Below, piece after piece: positions 1 through 8,221 of a DNA stretch of 45,061 nucleotides. This DNA is from Chromatiaceae bacterium. Lineage in GTDB: Bacteria; Pseudomonadota; Gammaproteobacteria; Chromatiales; Chromatiaceae. Numbering within the stretch: position 1 is the stretch's first letter; every line of letters begins with the position of its first letter. The DNA is taken from positions 1 through 45,061 of the forward strand of contig JACDZG010000055.1 in NCBI GenBank assembly GCA_013426805.1. Reading direction: 5' to 3'. A model generated the notes under the pieces. The model did not search any database. It was not told where the DNA came from and saw nothing but the letters and a program-made list of their open reading frames with translations. Position numbers and translations under genes: made by a program.

Positions 1-171
1 GCTATCTTATTGATAATGTTAATGTAAAGCTCCACGGGAAATCCCGGAGAGCCCATTGTATTCCTTGGCGAGCTTGGCGCCTTGGCGTGAGCCATTGCGG
101 CGCTTGGGTTGAAGGATGGGCGGGTGTTTGGTGTCGGGTGGAGGGATGGCGGAACCGCTGCGCGTTCCGCC
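1..171. other. Left-edge intergenic DNA with CTTGGCG direct repeats
   Basis: No credible gene was found here. Three copies of CTTGGCG sit almost end to end at 64-70, 73-79 and 81-87. The same heptamer recurs in the spacer near 5118. This resembles the short dispersed intergenic repeats common in GC-rich gammaproteobacteria. The long minus-strand reading frame across this segment is a low-complexity Arg/Pro/Ala shadow of the next gene. Confidence 0.35.
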
Positions 172-831
172 CTACTGGCACCCCGCCACCACCGGGCTCA
201 GGCGCGCGACATCGAGGTTCTCCCAGGGCACCAGCGCGACCACCGGCGGCCCCTGGGGCTCGGGCTTGATGAGTACGAGGAGGCTCGCGGTCTGCACCAG
301 CAGGCGCCACTCGGCGTCGGGGCTGGGGTCGGGGGCGCCCGGGGGCGGGGTCGCGCGCGCCAGGCCGGCGGCCAGGGCGGCGATGGCGGGGCCGCGGTCG
401 GCCTGGGGGACGAGCCCGACCCGCGCCCGCGGCAGACAGCGGAAGCCCTGGTCGCGATGGGCGACGAAGCGGTGATCGGCCGCGCCGGCCCCCAGGGTGT
501 AGGCGAGCACGAAGAGCAGGATCAGCACCAGGGGCAGGCCGTAGATCCCGCGGCGCCGCACGCCCGGCGGGACCAGGGTCCACAGCGGCCAGACGGCGAG
601 CGCGGGTAGGAGCAGATACCAGTGCGCGCGCAGTACCCAGTAGCCGTACATCAGCACGGTCTCGACCGGCAGGTCCAGGCCGTTCAGCCCCAGGTCGAAG
701 CGGGCGTACCAGCGGTAGGCGTAGGACCAGCCGGCGGCATAGAGCCAGGCGAGGCCGAGGCCGGTGATCCAGGCGAGATCAGGGAGCGGGAGGCGGGGGG
801 TGGGTGCGCCGGACGCGGGCTCAGCGGCCAT
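172..831 (-). CDS. Hypothetical membrane protein with C-terminal soluble part
   Basis: This is a protein of 219 residues that I do not recognise. About three hydrophobic segments lie between residues 15 and 120, including a W/Y-rich first helix and a run of Leu/Val/Ile near residue 100. They are followed by a soluble tail containing a Pro/Asp-rich stretch. The frame stays open upstream, but that extension is Arg/Pro-rich and overlaps the neighbouring gene. I chose the ATG at 829-831, which overlaps the end of the upstream gene by 11 bases and starts a plausible polypeptide (MAAEPASG). The overlap suggests co-translation with the secreted protein at 821-1312. Function is unknown; an envelope role is only inferred. 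Confidence 0.6.
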   Translation of the reverse strand: MAAEPASGAPTPRLPLPDLAWITGLGLAWLYAAGWSYAYRWYARFDLGLNGLDLPVETVLMYGYWVLRAHWYLLLPALAVWPLWTLVPPGVRRRGIYGLPLVLILLFVLAYTLGAGAADHRFVAHRDQGFRCLPRARVGLVPQADRGPAIAALAAGLARATPPPGAPDPSPDAEWRLLVQTASLLVLIKPEPQGPPVVALVPWENLDVARLSPVVAGCQ

Positions 832-1312
832 GGATGGTCTCCGGGAGCGGGCGGGCGGCCGACGGCGCTGGGCCTGGGGGCGCGGGCGTCGCGCCCGCGG
901 GCCGGCCGGCGGCCGGCGCTCCCGGGGTTGCGGCGTCGGTGACTTGGCCGTCGGCGGCCGCGCCATCGCCGTCGGTGCGGGGAATTCCGTCCTTGTCCGG
1001 CGCCGAGCCCGGCGCGCGGGTCACCCCCGGCGCCGGGCAGTCGCCGCTGCCGGGGTTGAGCTCGCGGACGATGTCGGTGACCTCGATCAGGACCGGCCGG
1101 GGCGCGCGTTGGTCGATCAGTTCCTTCGCGGGCGCGCGTCGGCACAAGACGAACGCGCGGCCGGTGACGCCGGAGCGCTCGCGCTCGCAGTCGATCCAGA
1201 GCGCGTCGTCGCTGTCCTCGACACAGAAGCCGGACGCGGCGGTCGCCGCGGGGACGAGCGCGGGCAGGAGCGCCAGCGCGAACCTGATGCATGTGCGTGT
1301 CTGGTGGGCCAT
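821..1312 (-). CDS. Hypothetical secreted Ala/Pro-rich protein
   Basis: This protein of 163 residues opens with a clear Sec signal peptide: charged MAHQTRTCIRF, a hydrophobic ALALLPALVP core, and likely cleavage after ATA or TAA near residue 25. The mature N-terminal half has four cysteines (around FCVED, IDCER, VLCRR and GDCPA) and could be a small disulfide-bonded domain. The C-terminal third is low-complexity Ala/Pro/Gly and probably disordered. It overlaps the downstream membrane-protein gene by 11 bases, so the two form a bicistron. I do not recognise a family. The ATG at 1310-1312 is the first start that gives the signal peptide. Confidence 0.6.
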   Translation of the reverse strand: MAHQTRTCIRFALALLPALVPAATAASGFCVEDSDDALWIDCERERSGVTGRAFVLCRRAPAKELIDQRAPRPVLIEVTDIVRELNPGSGDCPAPGVTRAPGSAPDKDGIPRTDGDGAAADGQVTDAATPGAPAAGRPAGATPAPPGPAPSAARPLPETIHGR

Positions 1313-1842
1313 GGGTGCGCATCCTCGGTGTCCATCGCTACGAGTGGGGCTCGCCGGCGCGGCCGGGGGCGGGTACCGGGCCGATCCGCGCCGGTCAGCC
1401 TCTCGTCCGCGCGCCTGGACGCAATGGCGGTTCCTGCCAAGGATACGCCTGGTTTGAACCCGGATGAAGCCGTGTCGGGTCAGTCCAGCCGTTTCGCGTT
1501 TGACCTGCTCCCGACCGAATCGACCCGGGACGGCCGATTGCGGTCGGCGGGACGGTGGTCACGCACCCCAAGTCATTGCAGGACGGCGGCGTTCTGGTTA
1601 GGCTGATGGCAGCTCGGCTAGGGGTCGGTACGGTGGGTCTCGCACCTCCACTTCACGCCGCTCAGCCGATTTTTTTCTACAATGATTTTTATCGGTTGGA
1701 ATTATGTTGGCACCATTTGAACTTGACCCCTTTTCCGCCCCTACCCCCTGTACCAATCAATCCGCTCTGACCCCTTTCATTACTACTACTACAGAGTAAC
1801 GCTTCCGACCGGGAAGCAACGCTCAAGGCGGAGTAAGACTAA
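1313..1842. other. Intergenic region and left edge of AT-rich island
   Basis: No convincing gene lies in these 530 bases. GC-rich DNA gives way near 1670 to AT-rich sequence (a T7 run at 1671-1677 and ACAATGATTTTTATCGG just after). This marks the left side of the methyltransferase island. Two copies of TGACCCCTTT occur at about 1724 and 1769, a tail motif often seen beside repeat-associated transposase scars. That link is only an inference. A ribosome-binding site, GGCGGAG, precedes the ATG at 1843. The 71-codon plus-strand frame at 1555-1770 has no family resemblance or ribosome-binding site and was not called. Confidence 0.5.
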
Positions 1843-3000
1843 ATGGCCGATACTTCAATCGTGAACCCTGCCGATGTGCCACTGGAGCAAACAACGAAGG
1901 TCAACGTCGATAGCCTAAAGCTCGATCGAGAGAATCCTCGTCTAGTCAGCGTAAGTGCACGAACGACAGAGGAAAGCATCGTTGCGCAGCTTTACCGCGG
2001 CGAAGAACTTGGTGAACTGCTGCAATCGATTACGGCAAATGGCTATCTAGACATTGAGCCGCTGATTGTTTGGCTGGCTCCAGGAGATCAACAGTTCACG
2101 GTGCTTGAAGGGAACCGCCGGCTGGCTGCAATTAGGCTATTTCGCGAGCCTGCCCTTGTCGAGGCCATTTCAAGAATCGAACGCCTGAAAATTTCCGTAC
2201 CCGATATCAGCCCCGAAATAATGGCGACCTTTTCCGAGGTCTCTGTTTATCGCGTTCCTGAAAGAGATGCAGCCCGATCGTTCATCGGCTTTAAACACAT
2301 CAATGGCGCAGCAAAGTGGGGCTCCTATGCAAAGGCCAAGTTTGCGGCTGAATGGTATCGATCCGGCAATGTCTCGCTTGAAGTCATCTCCGAGAAGATC
2401 GGCGACCGACATGATACCATCAAACGAATGGTCGCCGCGATTTACGTACTCGAGCAGGCCGAGAGCGCAAACATCTTTTCTATTTCAAATCGAAAGATTA
2501 CTAAGTTCAACTTTTCGCACTTGTATACGGCCCTCTCACGAAGCACATACATGGACTACTTGGGGCTGGCGACTGCATGGTCTCGATATGACCCAAAACC
2601 CGATCCGGTTCCGATTGAGAACCTGCCCCGCCTGCGGGACGTTCTCATCTGGATTTACGGCTCGAAGGAGGAGGAAAGCGAACCCGTCGTTCAGTCGCAG
2701 AATCCTGATATCAAGAACCTCGGCGAAGTACTCACGAGCGCCGAAGGCATTCATATTTTGCGTGCCGGCGGTACATTGGCTGAAGCACATGCGAGTACTC
2801 GGTCCGCCGATGAAACTCTCTCGCAATCACTCATCCGGGCCCGCAGCACTCTCCGCGATGCCGCGAACAACTTACGAGGCTTTGACGGGCATGACCAATC
2901 GCTCTTGAATATCGCAGAAGATGTTTCCGAATCAGCTCAGACCATCTTGGATCGCATGAAGAAAAAGTATCAGCAGTACCGTGAATCCATGGACGCTTAA
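1843..3000 (+). CDS. ParB/sulfiredoxin-fold protein, first gene of methyltransferase island
   Basis: This is a protein of 385 residues. The N-terminal part carries the ParB-box signature: NPRL near residue 32, then EGNRRLAAIRL near residues 88-98, matching the G-E/N-RR-xxA phosphate-binding motif of ParB/Srx-fold nucleotide-binding or nuclease domains. A middle segment near residues 170-200 (SLEVISEKIGDRHDTIKRMV) looks like a helix-turn-helix, as in ParB. The C-terminal end is helical and may form a coiled coil. No ParA partner is present, so chromosome partitioning is unlikely. Gene context (a nuclease-like protein, then a DNA methyltransferase, coupled on the same strand) argues for a DNA-modification or defence role. 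GGCGGAG lies 10 bases before the ATG. Codon use is visibly less GC-biased than in flanking genes, which suggests horizontal acquisition. Confidence 0.75.
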   Translation: MADTSIVNPADVPLEQTTKVNVDSLKLDRENPRLVSVSARTTEESIVAQLYRGEELGELLQSITANGYLDIEPLIVWLAPGDQQFTVLEGNRRLAAIRLFREPALVEAISRIERLKISVPDISPEIMATFSEVSVYRVPERDAARSFIGFKHINGAAKWGSYAKAKFAAEWYRSGNVSLEVISEKIGDRHDTIKRMVAAIYVLEQAESANIFSISNRKITKFNFSHLYTALSRSTYMDYLGLATAWSRYDPKPDPVPIENLPRLRDVLIWIYGSKEEESEPVVQSQNPDIKNLGEVLTSAEGIHILRAGGTLAEAHASTRSADETLSQSLIRARSTLRDAANNLRGFDGHDQSLLNIAEDVSESAQTILDRMKKKYQQYRESMDA

Positions 3001-3002
3001 AC

Positions 3003-4004
3003 GTGACAGTTGAGCTTTACTTTCCCCACGACGAGATCGGCTCCAAGAATCCGAATTTCGATCTAGCTGCCGATTATCTTGAGTTGACTGCATATTTTTC
3101 AGACGATTGCAGATCATTTACAAAAGACCTAATAAATGCTGCGGAAATCGGAGCTGAAGAAGATTGGGCCGACGTTGACGACGAAATGACGAACCGCGAG
3201 GAAGTGTTATCCGGCGCAATCAGGCGCATTGCCGGTCGATCTAACTCACTTCGGGACGCCTATCCGTTCGCTTTAGACAATAGCGGGGACATCCTGACGT
3301 ATGAAGGACAAGCGCCGTCTTACGGGCAGGCAGCCTATCTACTGTCGCTGGTCCTGTCACATCTCCGGGCCGTCTCTCCAATTCTCTTCCGGTCAACCGT
3401 GTATCCGTCAGATTCGGAAATCATTGAGCTACGGAAATACTTTCAGTATTTCGCAACGGCCGCGTTAGCCGCCGAGGTGAATGGTCGAGCTTGGTCATTC
3501 GGGCACCCCCGCCTAGACAAGACGGGCTTTCATACGAAGTTGGCCGAAGTCTGGGGGGTCTTTCGTGACGGCACAGTGCAGACAGCAATAGGAGCGCCCA
3601 CCAGACCACAGGATGATCAGATCGATGTCCTTGCCGCCCGTCTTCACCCGGACGGCTTGCCTGGTTTTCTACTTGCTGCTGGGCAGGTCGCGACGGGCGC
3701 CGACTGGCGCGAAAAGTCGCTCCGCCATCATTTAGAGAAAGTATTTACAAGTCGCTGGTTTGGGCAACAGCCGGTAACCATGATGATGTGCTACCACATC
3801 ATTCCCTTTACCCGCCCGGACGAAGTGTTCTTCGACGACTGTCGTATCCTCGGTAACGTCCTTCACCGCCTCCGGGTACCCTATCTGGTCGCGGAATCCG
3901 AAAGGCTGCACGATCGCGGCGTCATTATTGAAGCCTTTGAACAACTCGCCGAAGCAGTCAAGTGGGTGAAGGCCTATGCGACAAGGGGAGCGCCGGCAGC
4001 ATGA
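3003..4004 (+). CDS. Uncharacterised protein with PD-(D/E)xK-like block; possible restriction nuclease
   Basis: This is a protein of 333 residues of no family I can name. The N-terminal 190 residues are acidic and helical. Residues 200-235 contain a block reading DDQIDVLA, about 15 residues, then GQVATG, then W..K. This spacing resembles the D...(E/Q)xK core of restriction-endonuclease-like folds, with Gln in place of Glu and a displaced Lys. The resemblance is from sequence pattern only. The start is a GTG two bases after the upstream stop, with no strong ribosome-binding site, implying translational coupling. The stop overlaps the methyltransferase ATG (ATGA at 4001-4004). Sitting between a ParB-like protein and a methyltransferase, a DNA-cleaving partner is the simplest guess. 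Confidence 0.65.
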   Translation: MTVELYFPHDEIGSKNPNFDLAADYLELTAYFSDDCRSFTKDLINAAEIGAEEDWADVDDEMTNREEVLSGAIRRIAGRSNSLRDAYPFALDNSGDILTYEGQAPSYGQAAYLLSLVLSHLRAVSPILFRSTVYPSDSEIIELRKYFQYFATAALAAEVNGRAWSFGHPRLDKTGFHTKLAEVWGVFRDGTVQTAIGAPTRPQDDQIDVLAARLHPDGLPGFLLAAGQVATGADWREKSLRHHLEKVFTSRWFGQQPVTMMMCYHIIPFTRPDEVFFDDCRILGNVLHRLRVPYLVAESERLHDRGVIIEAFEQLAEAVKWVKAYATRGAPAA

Positions 4005-5092
4005 GGCACCGTTTTCATTCCATTTGCCCCTACTTTGCGATGTTTCCCGAAGCGTTTGTCGAGAAGCACCTGGCCGCGTCCCGCTTTAGCGGCGTGGTGT
4101 TCGATCCATTCTGCGGACGAGGCACGACCGTTTTCGAGGCATTGCTCAACGGCAGGCAAGCGGCTGGTTGCGACCTTAGCCCCGTGGCTGTCTGCATAAC
4201 CGGTGCAAAGTGCGATCCTCCCGCCCGGGAGGAGATTTGTTTCCGATTAGACGAACTAGAGTCGTCGCTATCAATTCCTTCACCGCCTTTCCTTAGCGAT
4301 GAAATGGTTAAATTCTTTGCCGCCTGCTTTCATGCAGATACTTATGGCGAAGTTCGGTTCCTTCGCGCCAGCCTGGACTGGCGAAATAGCCGGGTAGACC
4401 GTTTCATTGCGGCTCTTTGCCTAGGGGCACTCCACGGCGAGTCCCACCGGAGTCCAAACTATTTTAGCAATCGGATGCCTCGTACGATCAGTACTAAACC
4501 AGCTTACTCTGTACGCTGGTGGGACATGCACGGTTACGTCGCGCCGCGACGCTGCGTCTTTGCCATTCTTCGCTACTTAGTGGATTTTCGGTTCAGAACA
4601 TTACCGCCTAAAGAGCGGGGCGAGGTGGCCGAGTCGGATGCCAGAACAGCTTTTCTGGCGCTTCCGCACTTGGAAGGCAAGGTAACGGACATCATTACCT
4701 CGCCGCCGTACCTGGATACCACCAATTACCGCGAAGATCAGTGGCTAAGACTCTGGTTCTTGGGCGAAGACCCGCATAGCAACCAAGCCCGCGATGACGG
4801 ACGGCACTGTAACAAGACGCTCTACTGGCGCTTCTTAAGGGCGGCATGGGAGGGGGTCAGCCCTCTCCTTGCACAGCAAGCCAGGATCGTAGTGCGAATC
4901 GGCGGCCGCAAGCTGTCTAAGGAAGAGATGTTCGCGAATTTATTGGAAAGCATTGCAGGTGCTACCGGCCGTCATGTAACAACGGCTGACGATGGCGTGA
5001 CTACGCCGGTCAGGCGGACTCAGGCCAATAGCTTTCGGGGTACTAAAGCATCGGCGACGGTAGAGCACGACTTTTGTTTCTTAGTCAAGTGA
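4001..5092 (+). CDS. Site-specific DNA methyltransferase, likely cytosine-N4 type
   Basis: This is a protein of 363 residues. The SAM-binding motif I is DPFCGRGTT near residues 33-41, followed by a GCDLSPVA segment as in motif II. The catalytic motif IV is TSPPYLDTTNY near residues 232-242; the (T)SPPY form is typical of N4-cytosine enzymes, although N6-adenine cannot be excluded. Motif I precedes motif IV, separated by about 190 residues that should hold the target-recognition part. The N-terminal HSICPYFAMFP stretch resembles the PY-(A/G)-x-FP lead-in of this methylase family. An in-frame GTG exists at 3962, but the ATG at 4001 overlaps the upstream stop and has AAGGGGAG upstream, so it is preferred. 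It is the third gene of the island. Confidence 0.85.
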   Translation: MRHRFHSICPYFAMFPEAFVEKHLAASRFSGVVFDPFCGRGTTVFEALLNGRQAAGCDLSPVAVCITGAKCDPPAREEICFRLDELESSLSIPSPPFLSDEMVKFFAACFHADTYGEVRFLRASLDWRNSRVDRFIAALCLGALHGESHRSPNYFSNRMPRTISTKPAYSVRWWDMHGYVAPRRCVFAILRYLVDFRFRTLPPKERGEVAESDARTAFLALPHLEGKVTDIITSPPYLDTTNYREDQWLRLWFLGEDPHSNQARDDGRHCNKTLYWRFLRAAWEGVSPLLAQQARIVVRIGGRKLSKEEMFANLLESIAGATGRHVTTADDGVTTPVRRTQANSFRGTKASATVEHDFCFLVK

Positions 5093-5103
5093 AGTAGTGT
5101 GCA

Positions 5104-5137
5104 TCTCACGCGCGCCGCCCTTGGCGCAGCGGTGAGA
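5104..5137. terminator. Hairpin between convergent genes
   Basis: Arms TCTCAC (5104-5109) and GTGAGA (5132-5137) enclose an inner GCGCC/GGCGC stem. The hairpin lies between the 3' ends of the methyltransferase and the convergent SDR gene. There is no T-tract, so intrinsic termination is uncertain. Confidence 0.4.
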
Positions 5138-5162
5138 ACGGCTCTTCAAAATCAACCGGGAC

Positions 5163-6053
5163 TCATGTCAATCGCCCGCCCCGAGCACCGGTCGCGAGGC
5201 TCATGCCCCCATCCACATAGAGCGTCGCCCCGGTGATGTAATCCGACTCGTCCGAGACGAGCCACACGGCGGCGCGACTGACGTCCTCGACGGTGCCCAA
5301 GCGCCCGAGGGGGATGGACTCCAGCAGCGCGGCCTCGGCCTCCGGCGTCGCCCAGGAGGGGCGGCCGGTGCCGGTGCGGATGGCCCCTGGGCAGATGGCA
5401 TTCACCCGAATGCGGTAGGGGGCCAGTTCCTCGGCCAGGCTCTGCACGAGCCGCAAGGCGCCGCCCTTCGACACGGCATCGCTGCCCTGGCCCGCCCAGC
5501 CGGGACGATCGTGGACCGCCGCAATGCAGAGGATTTTACCGGCGCTGGTCCCGGCGGCAGAGCGGCCGTCCAGGCGGTTGCCCGACGCACCGGTCGCGGC
5601 CTGGGCCTGTTCCGTAAAGCGTCGAATCGCCTCCCGCGCGCAAAGAAATTGCCCGGTGAGGTTGATCCGCAGCGCTCCCTCCCAGTCCGCCAGGGAGAGG
5701 TCGCGCACCGGATGCTCCAGCCGCATTGCGGCCGTATTGACCAGGATGTCGAGCCCGCCGAAGGTGTCGCTCACCTGCGCGAACATCGCGCGGACCTCGG
5801 CCTCGCTGCCCAGGTCAGCCTCGACACCGAAGGCTTGGCCTCCGGCTGCCGCGATCTCGCCGACCAGGCGCTCGGTCGCCGCGGCGGCGCCCGCATGGTT
5901 GATCGCCAGCCGCGCCCCGGCCGCGGCCAAGGCCCTGGCGATACCGGCGCCTAGCCCGGCGTCGGCAGCGGTCACGAGCGCCCGCTGTCCGGCGAGCAGC
6001 TGACCGTAGCCCGGTGGCCTGGCCGTCACACGACAGGACACGGAGGGGTCCAT
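5163..6053 (-). CDS. SDR-family protein with degenerate active site, last gene of bufferin operon
   Basis: This protein of 296 residues has a short-chain dehydrogenase/reductase Rossmann fold: the nucleotide loop TAADAGLG at 28-35, DILVNTAA in place of the usual NNAG motif, NAICPGAIRTG and a conserved C-terminal DVSRAAVWLVSDESDYITG. The key residues are altered. The first Gly of TGxxxGxG is Ala, the catalytic Ser position is Ala179, and the catalytic Tyr of YxxxK is Asp192, with Lys196 kept. A 20-residue insertion precedes this region. It is therefore probably a pseudoenzyme, or uses different chemistry. The ATG at 6051-6053 overlaps the DoxX stop (ATGA). The longer open frame to 6455 is antiparallel noise over DoxX and was trimmed. 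No SDR is a standard member of bufferin operons. Confidence 0.85.
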   Translation of the reverse strand: MDPSVSCRVTARPPGYGQLLAGQRALVTAADAGLGAGIARALAAAGARLAINHAGAAAATERLVGEIAAAGGQAFGVEADLGSEAEVRAMFAQVSDTFGGLDILVNTAAMRLEHPVRDLSLADWEGALRINLTGQFLCAREAIRRFTEQAQAATGASGNRLDGRSAAGTSAGKILCIAAVHDRPGWAGQGSDAVSKGGALRLVQSLAEELAPYRIRVNAICPGAIRTGTGRPSWATPEAEAALLESIPLGRLGTVEDVSRAAVWLVSDESDYITGATLYVDGGMSLATGARGGRLT

Positions 6054-6529
6054 CACCCGCGGCGCCGGCCGAGCAGGCGATTCCCAAGCAGGTCGTCCAA
6101 GGAGAACCGTCCTGGGCCAAAGGCCACGATGGCCAAGAGCAGCGCGCCCCAATAGAAGTGGTCGTTGATGGCTGCCGGGCACTCGAAGCCGAAGAGGGCC
6201 GGGTAGCTGATGACCGCCATCGCATTGACCATGAAGAGCCCGAGTGCGGCGGGCCGGGACAGCAGGCCGACGAACAGCAGTACCGGGAACACCAATTCGC
6301 CGAAGGTGCCGGCGACCGCCGCGAGATCCGGCGGGAGCAGGGGCACCGCGTACTCGTCGCGAAACAGTGCCAGGGTGCTCTCCCAGTCCTTGATCTTGGT
6401 CAGTCCCGCCTTGAAGAACTGCCAGCCCACATAGAGCCGGATGGTCAGCGCCCACAGGCCGCCGCCCCAGTCGGTCAGGGCGGCATAGCCACGGGTCAGC
6501 AAGGAATCAGGATGCGGCATCGCGCTCAT
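6053..6529 (-). CDS. DoxX-family membrane protein of bufferin operon
   Basis: This integral membrane protein of 158 residues has about four helices. Typical DoxX features are visible: RLYVGWQFFKAGLTKI near residue 30, an E-containing helix (GTFGELVFPVLLFVGL) and a conserved C-terminal GPGRFSLDDL. Homologous DoxX proteins end bufferin/gig operons (GigT in Cupriavidus) and are thought to support redox or metal handling in the membrane. The start chosen is the ATG at 6527-6529 (MSAMPHPD), with GAGAG upstream; MPHPD nine bases later is an alternative. It overlaps the bufC end by 23 bases and the SDR start by 3 bases, so translation of the series is probably coupled. Confidence 0.85.
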   Translation of the reverse strand: MSAMPHPDSLLTRGYAALTDWGGGLWALTIRLYVGWQFFKAGLTKIKDWESTLALFRDEYAVPLLPPDLAAVAGTFGELVFPVLLFVGLLSRPAALGLFMVNAMAVISYPALFGFECPAAINDHFYWGALLLAIVAFGPGRFSLDDLLGNRLLGRRRG

Positions 6530-7313
6530 GGGGAATCTCTCGGTTGGGTTGCGAATTCGGGACTGATGCGAAGGCCCCCGCACCCAGCCACCGCGGTACG
6601 GCCTGGGTGGGATCGAAATCCGGGTCGGCGTCACCGCCCTGCTCCAGCGCCTCTCCAAGGGTCTCGCCCCGGTCGATCGCCCGCAGGGCCGCCAGTTCCC
6701 CGGCGGTGAGGGGCATGACTTCGGCGCGCCAACGCGGACGACAGACCAGGATTCGGCTGGTGTGCGCCAGGTCCTCGGGCCAGGGCGCTCCGGAGGGCGC
6801 GTGGGCCTGCCGGATGCCCAGCACGTCCCAGGGGGACTCGACCAGGGTGCAGGCCCCGTGGAGCGCAAGCCGCAGCCCGTCGAGGCCTGCGATCCCCAGA
6901 GCCGCCAGGGTCTGGGGGGTCAAGTGCGGGGTGTCGGGCGCGTCGTGTGCTTGGTGCAGCCCCCACTCCAGCCGCGCCAGGTCGGGCAGCCAAGGGTAGT
7001 CGGCGACCGGCGGGAAGTGATCGAGAAAGCCGGCAAGGAGCTGCCCAAAGCGGTTCAGATCCCCTTCGGTGAGGGGCACGGCACGACCGTACTCACGGGC
7101 CAGCGCCCGAAAAAACGCCTCGCCCACCAGCGCCCTGATGACCGGATAGGCGTTGGCCAGCGCCCGCTCCCAGTTGGCGGTGAGGTTGCCGCGGTACAGG
7201 GCGAAGCGCCGCGCCATCAGGTCCGGTGCGCCGCGGAAGAGTCGTCCGGGGTCGCCGCCGGGGGCGAGCAGAGCGGCGGCAAAGCGAGCCTGGAGCTGCT
7301 GAAGCTCAGCCAT
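6507..7313 (-). CDS. bufC: BufC-like DUF2063 partner protein
   Basis: This protein of 268 residues has the hallmark DUF2063 N-terminus: FAAALL near residue 10, then [24 protein letters not shown] near residues 40-60. Proteins of this family bind the MNIO enzyme and deliver the peptide precursor to it (knowledge of the BufB/BufC and MbnB/MbnC pairs). It follows bufB with an 8-base overlap and precedes doxX with a 23-base overlap. I took the ATG at 7311-7313; the further upstream frame is Arg/Pro-rich shadow of bufB. Length is normal for the family, and no defect is visible. Confidence 0.88.
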   Translation of the reverse strand: MAELQQLQARFAAALLAPGGDPGRLFRGAPDLMARRFALYRGNLTANWERALANAYPVIRALVGEAFFRALAREYGRAVPLTEGDLNRFGQLLAGFLDHFPPVADYPWLPDLARLEWGLHQAHDAPDTPHLTPQTLAALGIAGLDGLRLALHGACTLVESPWDVLGIRQAHAPSGAPWPEDLAHTSRILVCRPRWRAEVMPLTAGELAALRAIDRGETLGEALEQGGDADPDFDPTQAVPRWLGAGAFASVPNSQPNREIPHERDAAS

Positions 7314-8154
7314 GGGCCGGCTCCGGTGACAGCACCCGCGCCGCCACGCCGCGGGCCTTCCGGGCCTCGGCAAGCAGCACGGGCAGGGCCGGGATATCGG
7401 TGTCCCACTCGATCAGGGTGGGCAGGGCGCCGAACCGGGCGACGCAGTCGGCATAGAGCGCCCAGACGACCTCCGCCACCGGGGCGCCGTGGTGGTCGAT
7501 CACCGCGTCCTCGGTCACCAGGTGCCCGGCCAGGTGGATTTCGCCCACCACGGTGAGGTCGAGCGCCGCCATGGCGACCCGGGCGTCCTCGCCGTGGTTG
7601 CACGCGTTGACGTACAGGTTGTTCACGTCCAGCAGCACGCCGCAGCCGGTGCGCCGCGCCACCTCGTTCAGGAATTCGGTCTCGCCCAGGGTGTCCGCGG
7701 CGAATCTCAGATGGGTGGAGACGTTCTCCAGCAGGATCTGCCCCAGCAGGTCCTGGGCCTGGTCCACTCGGGCACAGACCAGTGTCAGCGCCTCCTGCGT
7801 CAGCGGCAGGGGCAGCAGGTCAGTGAGGTGACGGCCAGGGACCGCCGACCAGCACAGATGTTCGGAGATGCGTGCCGGCGCGAACCGCCGTGCCACCGCG
7901 GCGACCCGGTCGAGATGGGCCGCGAAATGCGCGTCGCTCGCCGAGCCCAGCCCGAGTCCGACGCCGTGCAGACTCAACGGGTAATCCGGACGCAGGGTCT
8001 CCAATACATGAAGGTCCCAGCCGCCGGCGCCGAAGTAGTTCTCGGTGTGCACTTCGATCCAGTCCACCACCGGGCGCTGGTCCAGGAAATCACGATAGTG
8101 GCAGGCCCGCAGGCCGACGCCGAAGCCGTCGAGGGTAGGGGGATGGGGTCGCAT
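7306..8154 (-). CDS. bufB: BufB-like MNIO (DUF692) peptide-modifying enzyme
   Basis: This protein of 282 residues is a multinuclear non-heme iron oxidative enzyme of the DUF692 (UPF0276) family with a TIM-barrel fold. Landmarks are GVGLRACHY near residue 14, [11 protein letters not shown] near residues 32-42, [22 protein letters not shown], a [11 protein letters not shown] segment and EIHLAGH: the Glu/His/Asp/Asn ligand set of the family. In characterised bufferins these enzymes convert precursor cysteines to thiooxazole-type heterocycles for copper binding. The substrate here should be the Cys4 peptide encoded 67 bases upstream. The ATG at 8152-8154 gives the family-typical N-terminus. Confidence 0.92.
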   Translation of the reverse strand: MRPHPPTLDGFGVGLRACHYRDFLDQRPVVDWIEVHTENYFGAGGWDLHVLETLRPDYPLSLHGVGLGLGSASDAHFAAHLDRVAAVARRFAPARISEHLCWSAVPGRHLTDLLPLPLTQEALTLVCARVDQAQDLLGQILLENVSTHLRFAADTLGETEFLNEVARRTGCGVLLDVNNLYVNACNHGEDARVAMAALDLTVVGEIHLAGHLVTEDAVIDHHGAPVAEVVWALYADCVARFGALPTLIEWDTDIPALPVLLAEARKARGVAARVLSPEPAHG

Positions 8155-8221
8155 GGCGGGGTCCGGGTGCGGGCCGGGGCCGAGGGTGCGCAGCAGCGCA
8201 ACGCCGGCCCCAGGGGCCGCC

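Noticed and set aside
1555-1770. 71-residue gene ahead of the island
   Set aside because: No ribosome-binding site and no family resemblance, and the frame crosses the composition boundary.
1843-3000. Chromosome-partition ParB
   Set aside because: There is no ParA gene or parS-like cluster nearby, and the partner genes are a methyltransferase and a nuclease-like protein.
5163-6455. Single 430-residue minus-strand protein
   Set aside because: The upstream third is out of frame with DoxX and is Arg/Gly-rich noise. The SDR starts at 6053 in an ATGA overlap.
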